A stretch of 64,000 bases of DNA from Lentzea albidocapillata subsp. violacea (GCF_900100275.1 NZ_FNET01000012.1:62001-126000), one strand, 5' to 3'; shown: positions 33,916 through 43,071, counted from the first letter of the stretch. The notes: generated by a model from the letters alone, not told the origin. A program made the numbers and translations.

Positions 33916-34487
33916 TCGACTCCCGCCGCGCGTAGCCGCTCTTCCGTACGCTCGACAGCGGCGACTAGTTCAGGCTTGGCTTGCCTGATGAAGAAGGTCA
34001 CCAAGTCGTCCGGCCCATACCTCTTCTGGATCTCCTCGATCCGGTCATGCACGTTTGTAGACTCACCATCGGGCGTAGTGGTCATATCCGCCCACCAGAG
34101 GGCGTCGCGGAGTGGAGTCCTCTCATCCACCCACTGTGCGAGTTGGGCTGATAGTCCTCTTAGCTCGGCTTCCAGATACGCACACGAGTGATGCGCCACC
34201 AGCGCGCACAGTCGACTGTCCGCATGACCATGGGCCAGGAACCGCGCGCCATCCAGAGGATGAAACGTCGTATGCGCAAGATTCGGCGCGTAGCCGATGT
34301 CATGGAGCAGCGCAGCTGCCACCAGCAGCTCTTGATCCTGCCGGTCAAACAAGGGTGCAGCGAGCCGCGCCCTGCTCCCTACACCTATGACGTGCGCAAA
34401 CCTCTGAGGAAACGGTCCTGCCAGTACATCCGTGACGGCGTCGGTAGCCCAGGCGACGAGATCCACTCTGCAACCATACGCAGGCAC
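33900..34487 (-). CDS. HD-domain phosphohydrolase
   Basis: 195 residues from GTG 34487 (GTG 34463 is an alternative). HD metal-site residues are visible: His32, His62-Asp63 in ALLHDIGYAP, His76, and a later Asp in WADMTT. It is a probable nucleotide or phosphate-ester hydrolase. Together with the NUDIX gene it forms a convergent pair often seen in these elements, possibly for nucleotide control. Confidence 0.82.
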   Translation of the reverse strand: MPAYGCRVDLVAWATDAVTDVLAGPFPQRFAHVIGVGSRARLAAPLFDRQDQELLVAAALLHDIGYAPNLAHTTFHPLDGARFLAHGHADSRLCALVAHHSCAYLEAELRGLSAQLAQWVDERTPLRDALWWADMTTTPDGESTNVHDRIEEIQKRYGPDDLVTFFIRQAKPELVAAVERTEERLRAAGVDYTAK

Positions 34488-34518
34488 CTAGTTTGCTGGA
34501 CCCTCGACCGAGAGCTAA

Positions 34519-35634
34519 TCAGGCAACACACAGCGCGCCAGCATGTCCGCGCAGCTCCACTCTCCAAGTGGGATCATCCGTGCGGCGCCTAAGGCGGATA
34601 TGCCCGAAGCTTGGGTCAACAACCTCAACCTTGTTGTTAGATTCCTTAAGCGTCTTGCCCACGAGGCGTTCGCGAGGCAAGCGAACGGGGCTTATCTTTG
34701 TGTTCGTTGAATATACTTCAGACGAGTGCGAGCACAGTCGCTCACGGTCGGCTTCCGTAGGCAGAATTGTTCGGCCCCTACTGAACGGTGCTAGAACACT
34801 AATCGGGAGCGCACTGAGCAGTTGGGCGTAAATCCCGTCGTAGTGGCCGGTAACGGACCCATGGTGCGCCACCTTGTACACACCAGCACTGCCATTTGGT
34901 CGAGTTGCAGAATCACAAATTGCAGCCCATCCGCGAGCGTCGTCAGCGACCACTTCCAGATCTGCACCAAGCAGTGCCTGTTCGAACTCAAATTCCACCC
35001 ACACAACCACACTCGTGTCGTTAGGTTGCACTTTCGGCACCCTCAGTCGCGCAGATTCGACTGAGGGGATAAGCGCGCCGATCTCTTGGAAGGTATGCAA
35101 TGTAGAAGCACTCGACGGAGAAAGAGTGTGTACGCGTACAGCTGGACGATTGGGGTTCGACCAGATAGTCATGTCCGCCTGAGCGAACTTCACAGGGTTT
35201 TGAACGCCAGAATTACGCCGCCCAACCACGATGTCCATGACCTTGCGAAACTCCGACAGGCCCGACCCAAGAGACATTTCAGGCTCTGCAGCCGAAACAA
35301 GCTGAACGAACTCATCCGAGCGCAATGCCGTGGAACAGACAAACGTGGCTGAGCTGCAAGTATCTACAACCTGCGCCATACCACGTATGTGGTCATCGTG
35401 CCAGTGAGAGGCGACTACCAGGTCAACGCTACTGCCACAATCAACGCCAATACCTTCAAGATACTCAAGCGCAGCAGGTCGAGACTTGGTCGCATTAAGA
35501 CAAGAGTCGTTAATCATCCATCTATTGTCCCCAAGATGCACGGCGATACTCTCGCCATATCCAGGACCAAACAGGTTGATTTCGAACTCGTCAAGTTCGG
35601 GAGGCAGCAGGGCAACGTCTAGAGGCTGAGCCAA
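34519..35634 (-). CDS. metallo-beta-lactamase-fold hydrolase (ComEC-like), third gene of low-GC cassette
   Basis: 371 residues. The MBL metal motif HWHDDH is at 77-82, further ligands in LLGADLE (221-227) and AHHGS (256-260), as in the ComEC/Rec2 MBL domain; no membrane segments are present, so it is a cytosolic hydrolase, perhaps acting on nucleic acid or a nucleotide. It overlaps the upstream gene by 16 bases. Base composition is clearly lower in GC than the host, a sign of transfer. No known defence system name can be assigned. Confidence 0.8.
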   Translation of the reverse strand: MAQPLDVALLPPELDEFEINLFGPGYGESIAVHLGDNRWMINDSCLNATKSRPAALEYLEGIGVDCGSSVDLVVASHWHDDHIRGMAQVVDTCSSATFVCSTALRSDEFVQLVSAAEPEMSLGSGLSEFRKVMDIVVGRRNSGVQNPVKFAQADMTIWSNPNRPAVRVHTLSPSSASTLHTFQEIGALIPSVESARLRVPKVQPNDTSVVVWVEFEFEQALLGADLEVVADDARGWAAICDSATRPNGSAGVYKVAHHGSVTGHYDGIYAQLLSALPISVLAPFSRGRTILPTEADRERLCSHSSEVYSTNTKISPVRLPRERLVGKTLKESNNKVEVVDPSFGHIRLRRRTDDPTWRVELRGHAGALCVA

Positions 35635-36221
35635 GTCTCACCTACCGTCTTTGCCCACTGCTCGTCTCTCTGATACGGAGCAACCCGCCGAAACCTAACG
35701 ACTGATGATCGAGTCCGCTGCCCAAATCGGTTCTGTTGATATCCGATTGACCAATAGAATCGCGCACCTGGTTCCAGCAACTCGCGGTCGGCAGGTGAAA
35801 TCTCCTCCATGGCGATCTCCGCAAATTCCTCTACAGTCGAAGTGGGCTCGACGACAAGAGCAGTGAAGTAGGTGGAGAAGACTTCCTCCACTACCCCTTC
35901 CCATGACTGCAGAGAAATGAACCTGGTGTCGGCGATAGGTCTGCGAGCGAAGATCTTCGGAGGCTTTACTACGTCCTGAGGTTTGTGATCAGGAGAGCCA
36001 GTGTCAGGCTCACCAGCGTTGACGTCAGGATGAACATCGTCGTCAGACAAGGCCGATTGTCCGATAGACCTTGATTGAATGACGACAGAGTTCCGAAGAT
36101 AGGTCCCACTCGGATCGTTCCTGGTTCCTATTTTTTCAAGATTCTCCCTGGTTCGAGCGAGCGGCTGAAGACCACTGGTCGTGATAGACTGCGACGATTC
36201 ATCCGTTCGAACTTTTGTCAT
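35619..36221 (-). CDS. unknown protein with FYWSIGY...RFRR signature, second gene of cassette
   Basis: 200 residues. Residues 1-90 are polar and look disordered. The C-terminal domain (about 95-195) is beta-rich: LQSWEGVVEEVFSTYFTALV, then ISPADRELLEPGARFYWSIG and SSVVRFRR. I have a recollection of this signature in short proteins next to MBL-fold genes in other bacteria, unverified. The start overlaps the stop of the first cassette gene (ATGA). The fold could be an OB or SH3-like barrel. Confidence 0.65.
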   Translation of the reverse strand: MTKVRTDESSQSITTSGLQPLARTRENLEKIGTRNDPSGTYLRNSVVIQSRSIGQSALSDDDVHPDVNAGEPDTGSPDHKPQDVVKPPKIFARRPIADTRFISLQSWEGVVEEVFSTYFTALVVEPTSTVEEFAEIAMEEISPADRELLEPGARFYWSIGYQQNRFGQRTRSSVVRFRRVAPYQRDEQWAKTVGETWLSL

Positions 36222-36901
36222 TTTTCGCCTTCCCCCTCAGAAGCGAAGATCAACAACCTCGACCTAATCGAGTTAATGCGCTGCGTATTCACCCTCCAAT
36301 CTTCTGTAAGTATGTCTCTAGCCCACTTTGCACCCTCAATCCCAGACAAGTCCGACGGACGTGCAAAGTGATCATTAATGTCGATGAAAATGGCGGTATC
36401 GACGCGTTGCGAAGGCTCAACAGTGACGATTACATGCCCGCGCTTGCCATCATCTCGCTCCCCTTGGATCATTAGGCGCCTGGTCCCTGGCGCCTTGAGT
36501 ATGTCCGTCCACACGGGATCCTTGGGAGCCAAGCGATGACCGAAGCTATGCCACACATCTTCATTCTTTAGCTTATAATGCGTGGCACGATTGAGGCCCA
36601 TTGCGTTAATCGGCGTATGAGGAAGCAGCGTTAGTATTGACTGCGCCAAATCGCGAAGCGGGCTCTGGTATGGCGCTTGGCTTGTCATAATAGTTAGTCG
36701 CTCGGGTATTACCTCAAGACCAAGCCAGTCGACTTCAAATCGCGTATAGTCCGCGCTCACCAGGATGTTCTCGGCAGCCTCCGCTTCGATCTTTGGTATT
36801 AGATCGTTAGCCGCAAGCCATGCCGGGTGGAAGATACCGGGATTAAACGATCCCGCAAGCACAATTGATGCGATTTCCAGCTCTGGGGTGCTGACCACCA
36901 T
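36218..36901 (-). CDS. unknown protein, first gene of low-GC cassette
   Basis: 227 residues from ATG 36901; the frame extends to 37003, but ATG 36901 begins the conserved-looking part (STPELEIASIVLAGSFNPGI). Other notable segments are VIPERLTIMTSQAPYQSP and LLPHTPINAMGLNRATHYKL. It shows alternating strands and helices, no catalytic triad or nucleotide motif, no signal peptide. It heads a three-gene overlapping operon ending in the MBL gene. Hand counts of four 60-base lines across the cassette gave 47-62 % GC, against 68 % for a line in dusB. Confidence 0.65.
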   Translation of the reverse strand: MVVSTPELEIASIVLAGSFNPGIFHPAWLAANDLIPKIEAEAAENILVSADYTRFEVDWLGLEVIPERLTIMTSQAPYQSPLRDLAQSILTLLPHTPINAMGLNRATHYKLKNEDVWHSFGHRLAPKDPVWTDILKAPGTRRLMIQGERDDGKRGHVIVTVEPSQRVDTAIFIDINDHFARPSDLSGIEGAKWARDILTEDWRVNTQRINSIRSRLLIFASEGEGEK

Positions 36902-37842
36902 GCAGTCCTCCGTCGCAGCCCTTCGAGCCGTGTCGTCTACGAAGCGCCAGGATGGGCTACTTACACGCCGCGCGCAAGGTACGTCCGGCCCTGTCACCTG
37001 CACAGTTGAAGCACAGCCGTGGATCCCTCTAGTACAAGGCCTACCACATCACTCTGTGCTCGCTTCGTACTTGCTGCCGAATCCAGCTCTACGGGATCAA
37101 GGCGCCGCCGACGGCGGCGCGTGCGGTCTGGCGCTGCGCCAACATCCATCCCGGCACTCCCGGCATCCGCTTCGCTGCGCCGGTCGGCCGGGCGGCGCTA
37201 CGCGCCGGACCTCGAACGCAAGTTTACGGCTCGCACGATCCGAGCTCTGATTCGTCCCGACTCCCGACGAGCGCCAGCGCGGTCACCACAGGTGGCTGTG
37301 CACGGCGCTCGACTGCCGCGACGGCTGCGCCGCCTTGCCACCGAACCATGTGGCCCGCAGCTCCTGGCGCCTCAGCCCCGAGGAAGCCGGTTGCTCGAAG
37401 AGGCCCGTAGCTGACAGCCTCTGACCATCGACTCAATAGGTGTCGCCGGGGCACCCGAGGCTACGGCCAAACCAGCGGTTGTAAGAGGCGGCAGGTTGAT
37501 ATCCGCACGCGTGGCACACGATCGGTGCCCTGAATAGTCGCCGCTGGAACCCGGCACACACAGCTGCGGCATCGCGTATCGGCAATGGCCGGCAGCGCCG
37601 CGCAAGGCCGGAACGAGTGCCTTGCCCCAGCACCACCGGCCACGTTCAAGGCTCAGCGTCGGGCACAATGTCAGAGGGGCGAACGGTCCTCAAGGACCAA
37701 GATCATGATGCGCTTTAGTCTCGTAAAACGTCGATAAACGTCGAGAAGCGACTGTCCAGAGTGCTCAGATCAAGACCGCATCCGTGCAGCAGTGAGCACT
37801 GTCGAGGAAGATCGACGAACAACGCCAAGCGAAGGCTCTTAC
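36902..37842. other. gene-poor right end of the element
   Basis: About 940 bases without a convincing gene. Visible structures: a hairpin GCGCCGCC/GGCGGCGC (37102-37120), a small hairpin GGTCCT/AGGACC (37685-37698), and a tandem 10-bp repeat AAACGTCGAT-AAACGTCGAG (37726-37745) that could be an arm-type integrase site near attR. The promoter of the cassette should lie at its left edge. Short frames here have unconvincing composition. Confidence 0.5.
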
Positions 37843-37880
37843 TCTTCGGGTTCAGGGTTCGAGTCCCTGGCGGCCCACCA
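37843..37880 (+). repeat. attR, 38-bp direct repeat
   Basis: Exact copy of 27112-27149, including the CCA end. It is followed at once by the displaced tRNA-Lys terminator. Confidence 0.95.
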
Positions 37881-37907
37881 AACCCCCAGGTCACAGACCT
37901 GGGGGTT
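37881..37907. terminator. original tRNA-Lys terminator, displaced by the element
   Basis: Perfect 12-bp stem AACCCCCAGGTC/GACCTGGGGGTT with loop ACA, directly after the att repeat. Before insertion it would have followed the tRNA-Lys CCA end. It may also terminate the MFS gene from the other side. Confidence 0.8.
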
Positions 37908-38013
37908 TCGTATCTCAAGAGTGCGGTCCCACGTTCCAGTGGCCTTGCCGCCGAACGAAGCCCAGGGCTCGACTGAACGATTCCAGCGCGTCGAGGCCGT
38001 AGGAACCGTCCAG

Positions 38014-39459
38014 TCAGTGGGCCACGACATCGCCGGACGTGGTGGTGCGGCTAGGCAGCAGGAACGCCACAACGATCGTCGCCACAGCCAAAACCGTCGC
38101 GATCACGAACGCCAGCCTCATGCCGCTCAACTGCGCCGCACCCGCGGCGGCCCCCTCGGCGACCAAGCCCGTGGCACGGGCCGACATGACGGTCACCACG
38201 AGAGCAGTGCCCAGGGCCGCGGCCACCTGCTGGAGGGTGCCGAGGATCGAGCTGCCGTGCGGGTACATGTTCGGCGGGAGGGCGCCCATGCCGAGGGTGA
38301 AGATCGGGGTGAAGGTTGCTGCCAGGCTCACCATCAGGAGGGCGTGCAGGACCAGGACCTGCCAGTACGGCATGGTCATCGAGATCTGGGTGAAGCCAGC
38401 CAGGGAGAGCACGATGCCGATCGAGCCCGGGATGACCAGTGGGCGGCTGCCGAGGCGGTCGTAGATGCGTCCTACCTTCGGGCCGAGGAGGCCCATGGCG
38501 AGGCCGCCGGGCATGAGGAGCAGGCCCGTCTGCAACGGGGTGAGGCCTCGCAGGTTCTGCAGGTAGAGCGGCAGCAGGATCATCGAGCCCATCATCGTCA
38601 GGAACGCGATGCACATGAGGGCCAGCGAGAGCGCGAAGGTGCGGTGGGTGAGGGTGCGGAGGTCCATCAGCGGGGCGCCGGTTCGCTGCAGTTTGAGCTG
38701 GCGGAGGACGAAGAACGCAACGAGGGCCGCGCCGGCGATGACGATGCCGATGCTCGGGCCGAGGTTGGACTCGCCCTCGCCGAAGAGGCTCAGGCCGTAG
38801 ACCAGGCCGCCGAAGCCCAGGGTGGCCATGGCGGCTGATGCCCAGTCGAGGGTGCTGACCTTGGGTTCGCCGATGTTGTCCAGGTGGCGGAGGCCGAAGT
38901 AGGTCACGGCGCCGGCGATCGGCAGGACGGCGACGAAGAGCAGGCGCCAGGAGCCCAGTTGCAGGATCAGGCCGGAGATGGCCGGGCCGAGGGCCGGGGC
39001 CACCGAGATCGCCAGGGTCACGTTGCCCATGACGCGGCCTCGGTCCTGTTCGGGGACGACGGTCATCAGCGTGGTCATCAGCAGCGGCATCATCACGGCC
39101 GTGCCTGCGGCCTGCACGATGCGGCCCAACAGCAGGATGGTGAACGTCGGTGCCGCGGCGGAGAGGGCGGTGCCGGCCAGGAAGACGCCCATCGCGATCG
39201 CGTAGCCCTGGCGGGTGGTGACTCGCTGCAGGAACCAGCCGGTGACGGGAATCACAGCGGCCATGGTGAGCATGAACGCGGTGGAGACCCACTGGGCGGC
39301 CTGCTCGGTCACGTGCAGCGACTCCATCAGGCGCGGAATCGCGTTGATCATCAGCGTTTCGTTGAGGATCACGACGAACGTCGCCAGCACCAGCAGACGC
39401 ACCACCAGCGGTGTTTTGCCCGCTTGTGCGGTAGGTCGGTCTTGGGTCACAGCAGGCAT
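38014..39459 (-). CDS. DHA2-family MFS drug efflux permease
   Basis: 481 residues with about 14 hydrophobic segments, the DHA2 (EmrB/QacA) topology. Family motifs: LNETLMINAIPRLM in helix 1, a motif C-like APALGPAISGLIL near residue 160, and LGSWRLLFVAVLPI. It is a proton-driven exporter of drugs or metabolites. No TetR neighbour is present; the regulator is not visible. Confidence 0.9.
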   Translation of the reverse strand: MPAVTQDRPTAQAGKTPLVVRLLVLATFVVILNETLMINAIPRLMESLHVTEQAAQWVSTAFMLTMAAVIPVTGWFLQRVTTRQGYAIAMGVFLAGTALSAAAPTFTILLLGRIVQAAGTAVMMPLLMTTLMTVVPEQDRGRVMGNVTLAISVAPALGPAISGLILQLGSWRLLFVAVLPIAGAVTYFGLRHLDNIGEPKVSTLDWASAAMATLGFGGLVYGLSLFGEGESNLGPSIGIVIAGAALVAFFVLRQLKLQRTGAPLMDLRTLTHRTFALSLALMCIAFLTMMGSMILLPLYLQNLRGLTPLQTGLLLMPGGLAMGLLGPKVGRIYDRLGSRPLVIPGSIGIVLSLAGFTQISMTMPYWQVLVLHALLMVSLAATFTPIFTLGMGALPPNMYPHGSSILGTLQQVAAALGTALVVTVMSARATGLVAEGAAAGAAQLSGMRLAFVIATVLAVATIVVAFLLPSRTTTSGDVVAH

Positions 39460-39653
39460 GTCAGGCCCTCACTCGGTAGCTGGCATCAGGTTCTTCGTGA
39501 CACCGGAGAAGACCTGCAGCGTCGAAGGAACTCATCGGTACGTCCGAGTCTCTCTCATCGCGGCGTTAGTCTCATCCGGGTTTTCCGGTCCATCTACCTG
39601 TGCGTCGAACGGCCAGACCTCGAATCGACACGGTCGTCCGTAGTTTTTTCCGC

Positions 39654-40823
39654 ATGGGGCTGGGCGAGCTGATCGCGAAGTACGACGTGCCGGGCGCCCA
39701 GGTAGCGGTGCTCACGGGTGGGGAGATACGGGACGAGGCCGCAGGTGTGTCCAGCACCGGTGGTCAGGTCACGAGCGACTCCGCGTTCAGGGTCGGTTCG
39801 ATCACCAAGATCTGGACGGCGACGCTCGTGCAGCGGCTGGTGGACGAGGGGCGGCTGGACCTCGATCGTCCGGTTTGCCGCTACTTGCCTGGGTTCACGC
39901 CGTCACTCACGGCGCGTCACCTCCTCACGCACATGGGCGGGCTCGACAGCAACCACTTCTTCGGCATCGGGCGCGGCGACGACGCGCTCGAGAAGTACGC
40001 CGGCGCACTCGCGGCGGCGGAGCACCCCATCCCGCCCGGCACGGTGTTCTCGTACTCCAACAGCGGGTTCGTGGTGCTCGGCAGGCTGGTGGAGGTGCTG
40101 AGCGGCAAGCCTTTTCACGACGTGCTGCGCGAACGCCTGGTGGAGCCGATGGGGTTGCGGACGGTTGCCACCGAAGTAGGTCATGGCACGGCGCCCGGCG
40201 CGTCGGACTTCGCGATGAGTGCGCGCGAACTGCTGCGGTTCGTCCGGCTGCACCTCGACGACCCGAAGCTCGCGGTGCTGCGGGAGACCCAGGTCGAGGC
40301 CGTTCCGGACTTCGGAAGCGGGGTTCTTGGGTGGGGACTGGGATGGATGCTCTACCTGGACGGCGTTGTCGGCCACATCGGAGTTGCGAAGGGGCGCAAG
40401 GCTTTTCTACGTGTGGTGCCGGACTCCGGGACCGCGGTGGCCGTGCTGACCAACAGTGCGGACAGCGAACTGCTGGCGCGCGAGGTCTTCACCGAAGTGC
40501 TGAAAAGCAGCGAAACGCCGCCAAGCCCCGCAACACAGCCCGGAGCGATCGCGGACTGGATGTGCGGCACCTATCGCAACCAGCTGTACGACATCACGCT
40601 CGCCACCGAGGACGAACGAGCTGTCCTCGTCTACCGGCCGCGCACCGAACTCGGCCGGGCGAAACGCGTCGAGGTCGTGCGGCACGGCGACAGCTCGGTC
40701 ATCGGCGTGACCCCCACGAGCGACGGCTACCAGGTGTTCTCGCTGGTCGGCGAGGACGAGAGCGGACGGGCGCGGTTCCTGCACAACGGGTCGGCGGCCT
40801 ACCGGATCACTCCGCCACGGTGA
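39654..40823 (+). CDS. serine hydrolase, beta-lactamase family
   Basis: 389 residues from ATG 39654; no signal peptide, unlike the pair at 24.7-26.8 kb. Motifs: SITK (SxxK) near residue 46, YSN in VFSYSNSGFV (YxN), and HIG in VVGHIGVAKG in place of HxG. The C-terminal 110 residues form an extra beta domain (DUF3471-like position). It is a cytoplasmic esterase or peptidase of unknown substrate. It overlaps the convergent dehydrogenase by 17 bases. Confidence 0.82.
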   Translation: MGLGELIAKYDVPGAQVAVLTGGEIRDEAAGVSSTGGQVTSDSAFRVGSITKIWTATLVQRLVDEGRLDLDRPVCRYLPGFTPSLTARHLLTHMGGLDSNHFFGIGRGDDALEKYAGALAAAEHPIPPGTVFSYSNSGFVVLGRLVEVLSGKPFHDVLRERLVEPMGLRTVATEVGHGTAPGASDFAMSARELLRFVRLHLDDPKLAVLRETQVEAVPDFGSGVLGWGLGWMLYLDGVVGHIGVAKGRKAFLRVVPDSGTAVAVLTNSADSELLAREVFTEVLKSSETPPSPATQPGAIADWMCGTYRNQLYDITLATEDERAVLVYRPRTELGRAKRVEVVRHGDSSVIGVTPTSDGYQVFSLVGEDESGRARFLHNGSAAYRITPPR

Positions 40824-41772
40824 CCACGACGTTGCCCCGCTTGTGACCTGCGTCGACGTAGCGGTGCGCGTCGGCTATCCGAGCCAGTGGATAGGTGCGG
40901 TCGACGACCACGCGCAGCTTGCCTTCGTCCAGCAGAGAGCTGATCACGGGCAGGGTCGCGCGCTTGTTGACGGACATGCCGACGACGACGCGCTTGCCGC
41001 CGCGCAATGCCGTCCACAGGGCCCAGAAGGTGTTCGGGAGGCCGGTGGTCGGAAGGTATTTGCCGCCGGCGCGCAGAGCACGTCGAGACGCGCGGTACGA
41101 CGACTTGGTCACCGTGTCGAAGACGACGTCGTAGCTGTCCGGGTCGGCGGTGAAGTCGTGCGCGGTGTAGTCGATCACCTCGTCGGCGCCCAGCGACTTC
41201 ACCAGCTCGACGTTCGACGGGCCGCAGACCGCGGTGACGGTGGCGCCGAGGTGCTTGGCCAGTTGGACGGCGTAGGTGCCGATGCTGCCGGACGCTCCGT
41301 TGACCAGGACTCGGTCGCCAGGACGGACCTTTGCCTTGTCGCGCAGGAAGAACAGGGCCGTGGTGGCGCCGTCCACCGCGGCGGCGGCTTCGGCGAAGGT
41401 CAGGCTCGGAGGCTTCATAACAAGTGAGCCGGTGGCGGGTAGACGAACGTAGTCGGCGTGGGCGCCTGCCGCGAAGCCGGTGAAGCCGAAGACTTCGTCG
41501 CCCGCCTGGAAACCCGTCACCGCGGAACCCACCGAATCCACCACGCCGGCCACCTCCAGGCCCAGGGTGCGCAGCGCCGCGCGCGGTCGGCGCAGGCCGA
41601 GGATCACGCGGCCCCACAACGGTTCGCCGCGGCGCATCGCGCACTCGGCCGAGGTCACGGTCGTGGCGTGGACCTTGATCAGGACATCGCCAGGGCGCAG
41701 GGTGGGGAGTGGTTTCTCCACCACCTGGACGACGTCCGGCGGGCCGAAGCTCGTGTGCACGGCGGCTCTCAT
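40807..41772 (-). CDS. quinone oxidoreductase-like medium-chain dehydrogenase
   Basis: 321 residues. GroES-like N-terminal domain (VLIKVHATTVTSAECAMRRG), and Rossmann domain with VLVNGASGSIGTYAVQLAKH (residues about 150-170). The structural-zinc Cys cluster is absent, as in the zinc-independent quinone oxidoreductase branch. It uses NADPH for enone or quinone reduction; the substrate is unknown. Confidence 0.88.
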   Translation of the reverse strand: MRAAVHTSFGPPDVVQVVEKPLPTLRPGDVLIKVHATTVTSAECAMRRGEPLWGRVILGLRRPRAALRTLGLEVAGVVDSVGSAVTGFQAGDEVFGFTGFAAGAHADYVRLPATGSLVMKPPSLTFAEAAAAVDGATTALFFLRDKAKVRPGDRVLVNGASGSIGTYAVQLAKHLGATVTAVCGPSNVELVKSLGADEVIDYTAHDFTADPDSYDVVFDTVTKSSYRASRRALRAGGKYLPTTGLPNTFWALWTALRGGKRVVVGMSVNKRATLPVISSLLDEGKLRVVVDRTYPLARIADAHRYVDAGHKRGNVVVTVAE

Positions 41773-41931
41773 CTGCTGACGGTAGAGAGCGCAGGAACCG
41801 TTGCGGGGAAAAGGTTCCCGGAATCAGGGAGAAAGCAGGGTGCCACCTAGGGGTCTAGGACCACGGGCCGAGAGGCGAGTCGGACCGCGGGCCGATCAGA
41901 AGTCGTCACGACGGTGACAGCGTCTACGACC

Positions 41932-42627
41932 ATGAGGTTTCCGAACGGGTGGGTTGGTGGCGCGGCGCTGATCGCCGGGCCGGTGCTGTTGCTGGCAGGC
42001 ACGCTGTTGCGGTCGCCGTTCAACTTCTTCTTCCCCGACCAGTTGCGGGCGGTGGCCGAGCATCCGGGGTTGATGCAGGCGGCCTACACCGCTTTTCTGG
42101 CCGGCAACGTCGTGATGTGGGCGGCGGTGGCGTATCTGGCGCACCGGATCGGCGCCCGAAGTCCCCGGTGGGCGGCCTGGGGCGGGGTGCTGGTGACGAT
42201 CGGGCTCTTCGAGCGGACGTTCCACGCCGGGGTCGACCAGGCGGCGTTCAGCGCCACTGGGCATCTGGGGGTCGAGGGAGCCACGGAACTGGTGGCGCGC
42301 GGGTACGGAGACCTGCACCTGTTCAGCTTCCTGTCCTTCACGATCATGTTCGGCTGGTTCGTGCTGGCGATCGGGACGTACCGCGGCGGCGTGCTCGGCA
42401 GGGTCCGGGCGGTGGCGCTGGCTGCCATGGGGTTGCTGCCGCTCGGGGTCCTCAAGGGCACCGAGGTGTTGTCCATCGTCGGCACGGTCGGTCTGTGCGT
42501 TGCGTTGGTGCCGTTGGGGATTCTGGCGTTGAGAGAGCAGCCACCGCCTACAAGGAAGAACGTGCTGATCGCGGTGCCGGTGGCGATAGGATTAGGAGCT
42601 CTCGCCGTCCTGAGCACCATGGGATGA
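41932..42627 (+). CDS. integral membrane protein
   Basis: 231 residues from ATG 41932 (GTG 41914 possible). Seven hydrophobic segments span the whole length, with FERTFHAGVDQAAFSATG and ARGYGDLHLFSFLSF between. No transporter family is recognised. The 3' end overlaps the convergent gene by 36 bases. Confidence 0.65.
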   Translation: MRFPNGWVGGAALIAGPVLLLAGTLLRSPFNFFFPDQLRAVAEHPGLMQAAYTAFLAGNVVMWAAVAYLAHRIGARSPRWAAWGGVLVTIGLFERTFHAGVDQAAFSATGHLGVEGATELVARGYGDLHLFSFLSFTIMFGWFVLAIGTYRGGVLGRVRAVALAAMGLLPLGVLKGTEVLSIVGTVGLCVALVPLGILALREQPPPTRKNVLIAVPVAIGLGALAVLSTMG

Positions 42628-43071
42628 GGCGAGCGGCAGCGCGAACCAGAGGCCGGCGAAGACGATGAACGCCAGCGCGCCGACCACCATCGCCGGCCAG
42701 CCGCCCAGGATCACCTCGGCGAGCAGCAGGACGGTGCCGGTCATCGCCAGCGCCAGGAAGGCCAGGCCGGTCAGGGCGAACGCGTTGCCCGAGCGGACCA
42801 CCTCCTCGCGGCGACCCTGGCGGAACATGACGCGGTGCCACGCGGCGGGCGCGGTGAGGAAGGCGACGGCCACGGCGGCGCACAGCACGGTGACGAGGTG
42901 GGTGATGCGGACGTAACCGTTGACGGAGGCGTACTTCTCGGTGAACGCGATGGAGAGCAGGAAGCCGAACAGGATCTGCACGCCCGCCTGGGCCACGCGG
43001 AGCTCCTGGAGGAGCTCGTTGAGGTTGCGGGCGAGTCTGCGCTGATCCGACTCCTCTGCTTCGCTCACCAT
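42592..43071 (-). CDS. DUF6328-like four-helix membrane protein
   Basis: 159 residues from ATG 43071 (GTG 43077 possible). A polar N-terminus (RRLARNLNELLQELRVAQAG) is followed by four membrane segments; ITHLVTVLCAAVAVAFLTAP and AAWHRVMFRQGRREE lie between. The pattern agrees with the DUF6328 proteins of actinomycetes as I remember them. The function is unknown. Confidence 0.65.
   Translation of the reverse strand: MVSEAEESDQRRLARNLNELLQELRVAQAGVQILFGFLLSIAFTEKYASVNGYVRITHLVTVLCAAVAVAFLTAPAAWHRVMFRQGRREEVVRSGNAFALTGLAFLALAMTGTVLLLAEVILGGWPAMVVGALAFIVFAGLWFALPLASSHGAQDGESS

Larger units (their letters stand above)
27112..37880. mobile_element. integrated AICE-like element in tRNA-Lys, partly decayed
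   Basis: A 10.77-kb region is bounded by perfect 38-bp direct repeats identical to the tRNA-Lys 3' end. Gene content follows the pSAM2/AICE plan: int and xis beside attL, RepSA-like initiator, FtsK/TraB-like protein, small conserved AICE proteins, a Pra-like activator, an XRE/PLD regulator, NUDIX and HD genes, then cargo near attR. Rep and tra are both truncated at a foreign integrase fragment (29770-29940), so self-transfer and replication are probably lost while int/xis and both att sites are intact. Confidence 0.9.

Noticed and set aside
36218-36901. Assignment of the first cassette gene to the TIGR04255 family
   Set aside because: Only loose resemblance in length and helix pattern; no diagnostic motif could be matched by eye.
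37433-37636. Short minus-strand frame with a CHACG...CPGD Cys pattern that could be a zinc ribbon
   Set aside because: No ribosome site, atypical codon use, and several overlapping frames of equal quality; not enough to call a gene.
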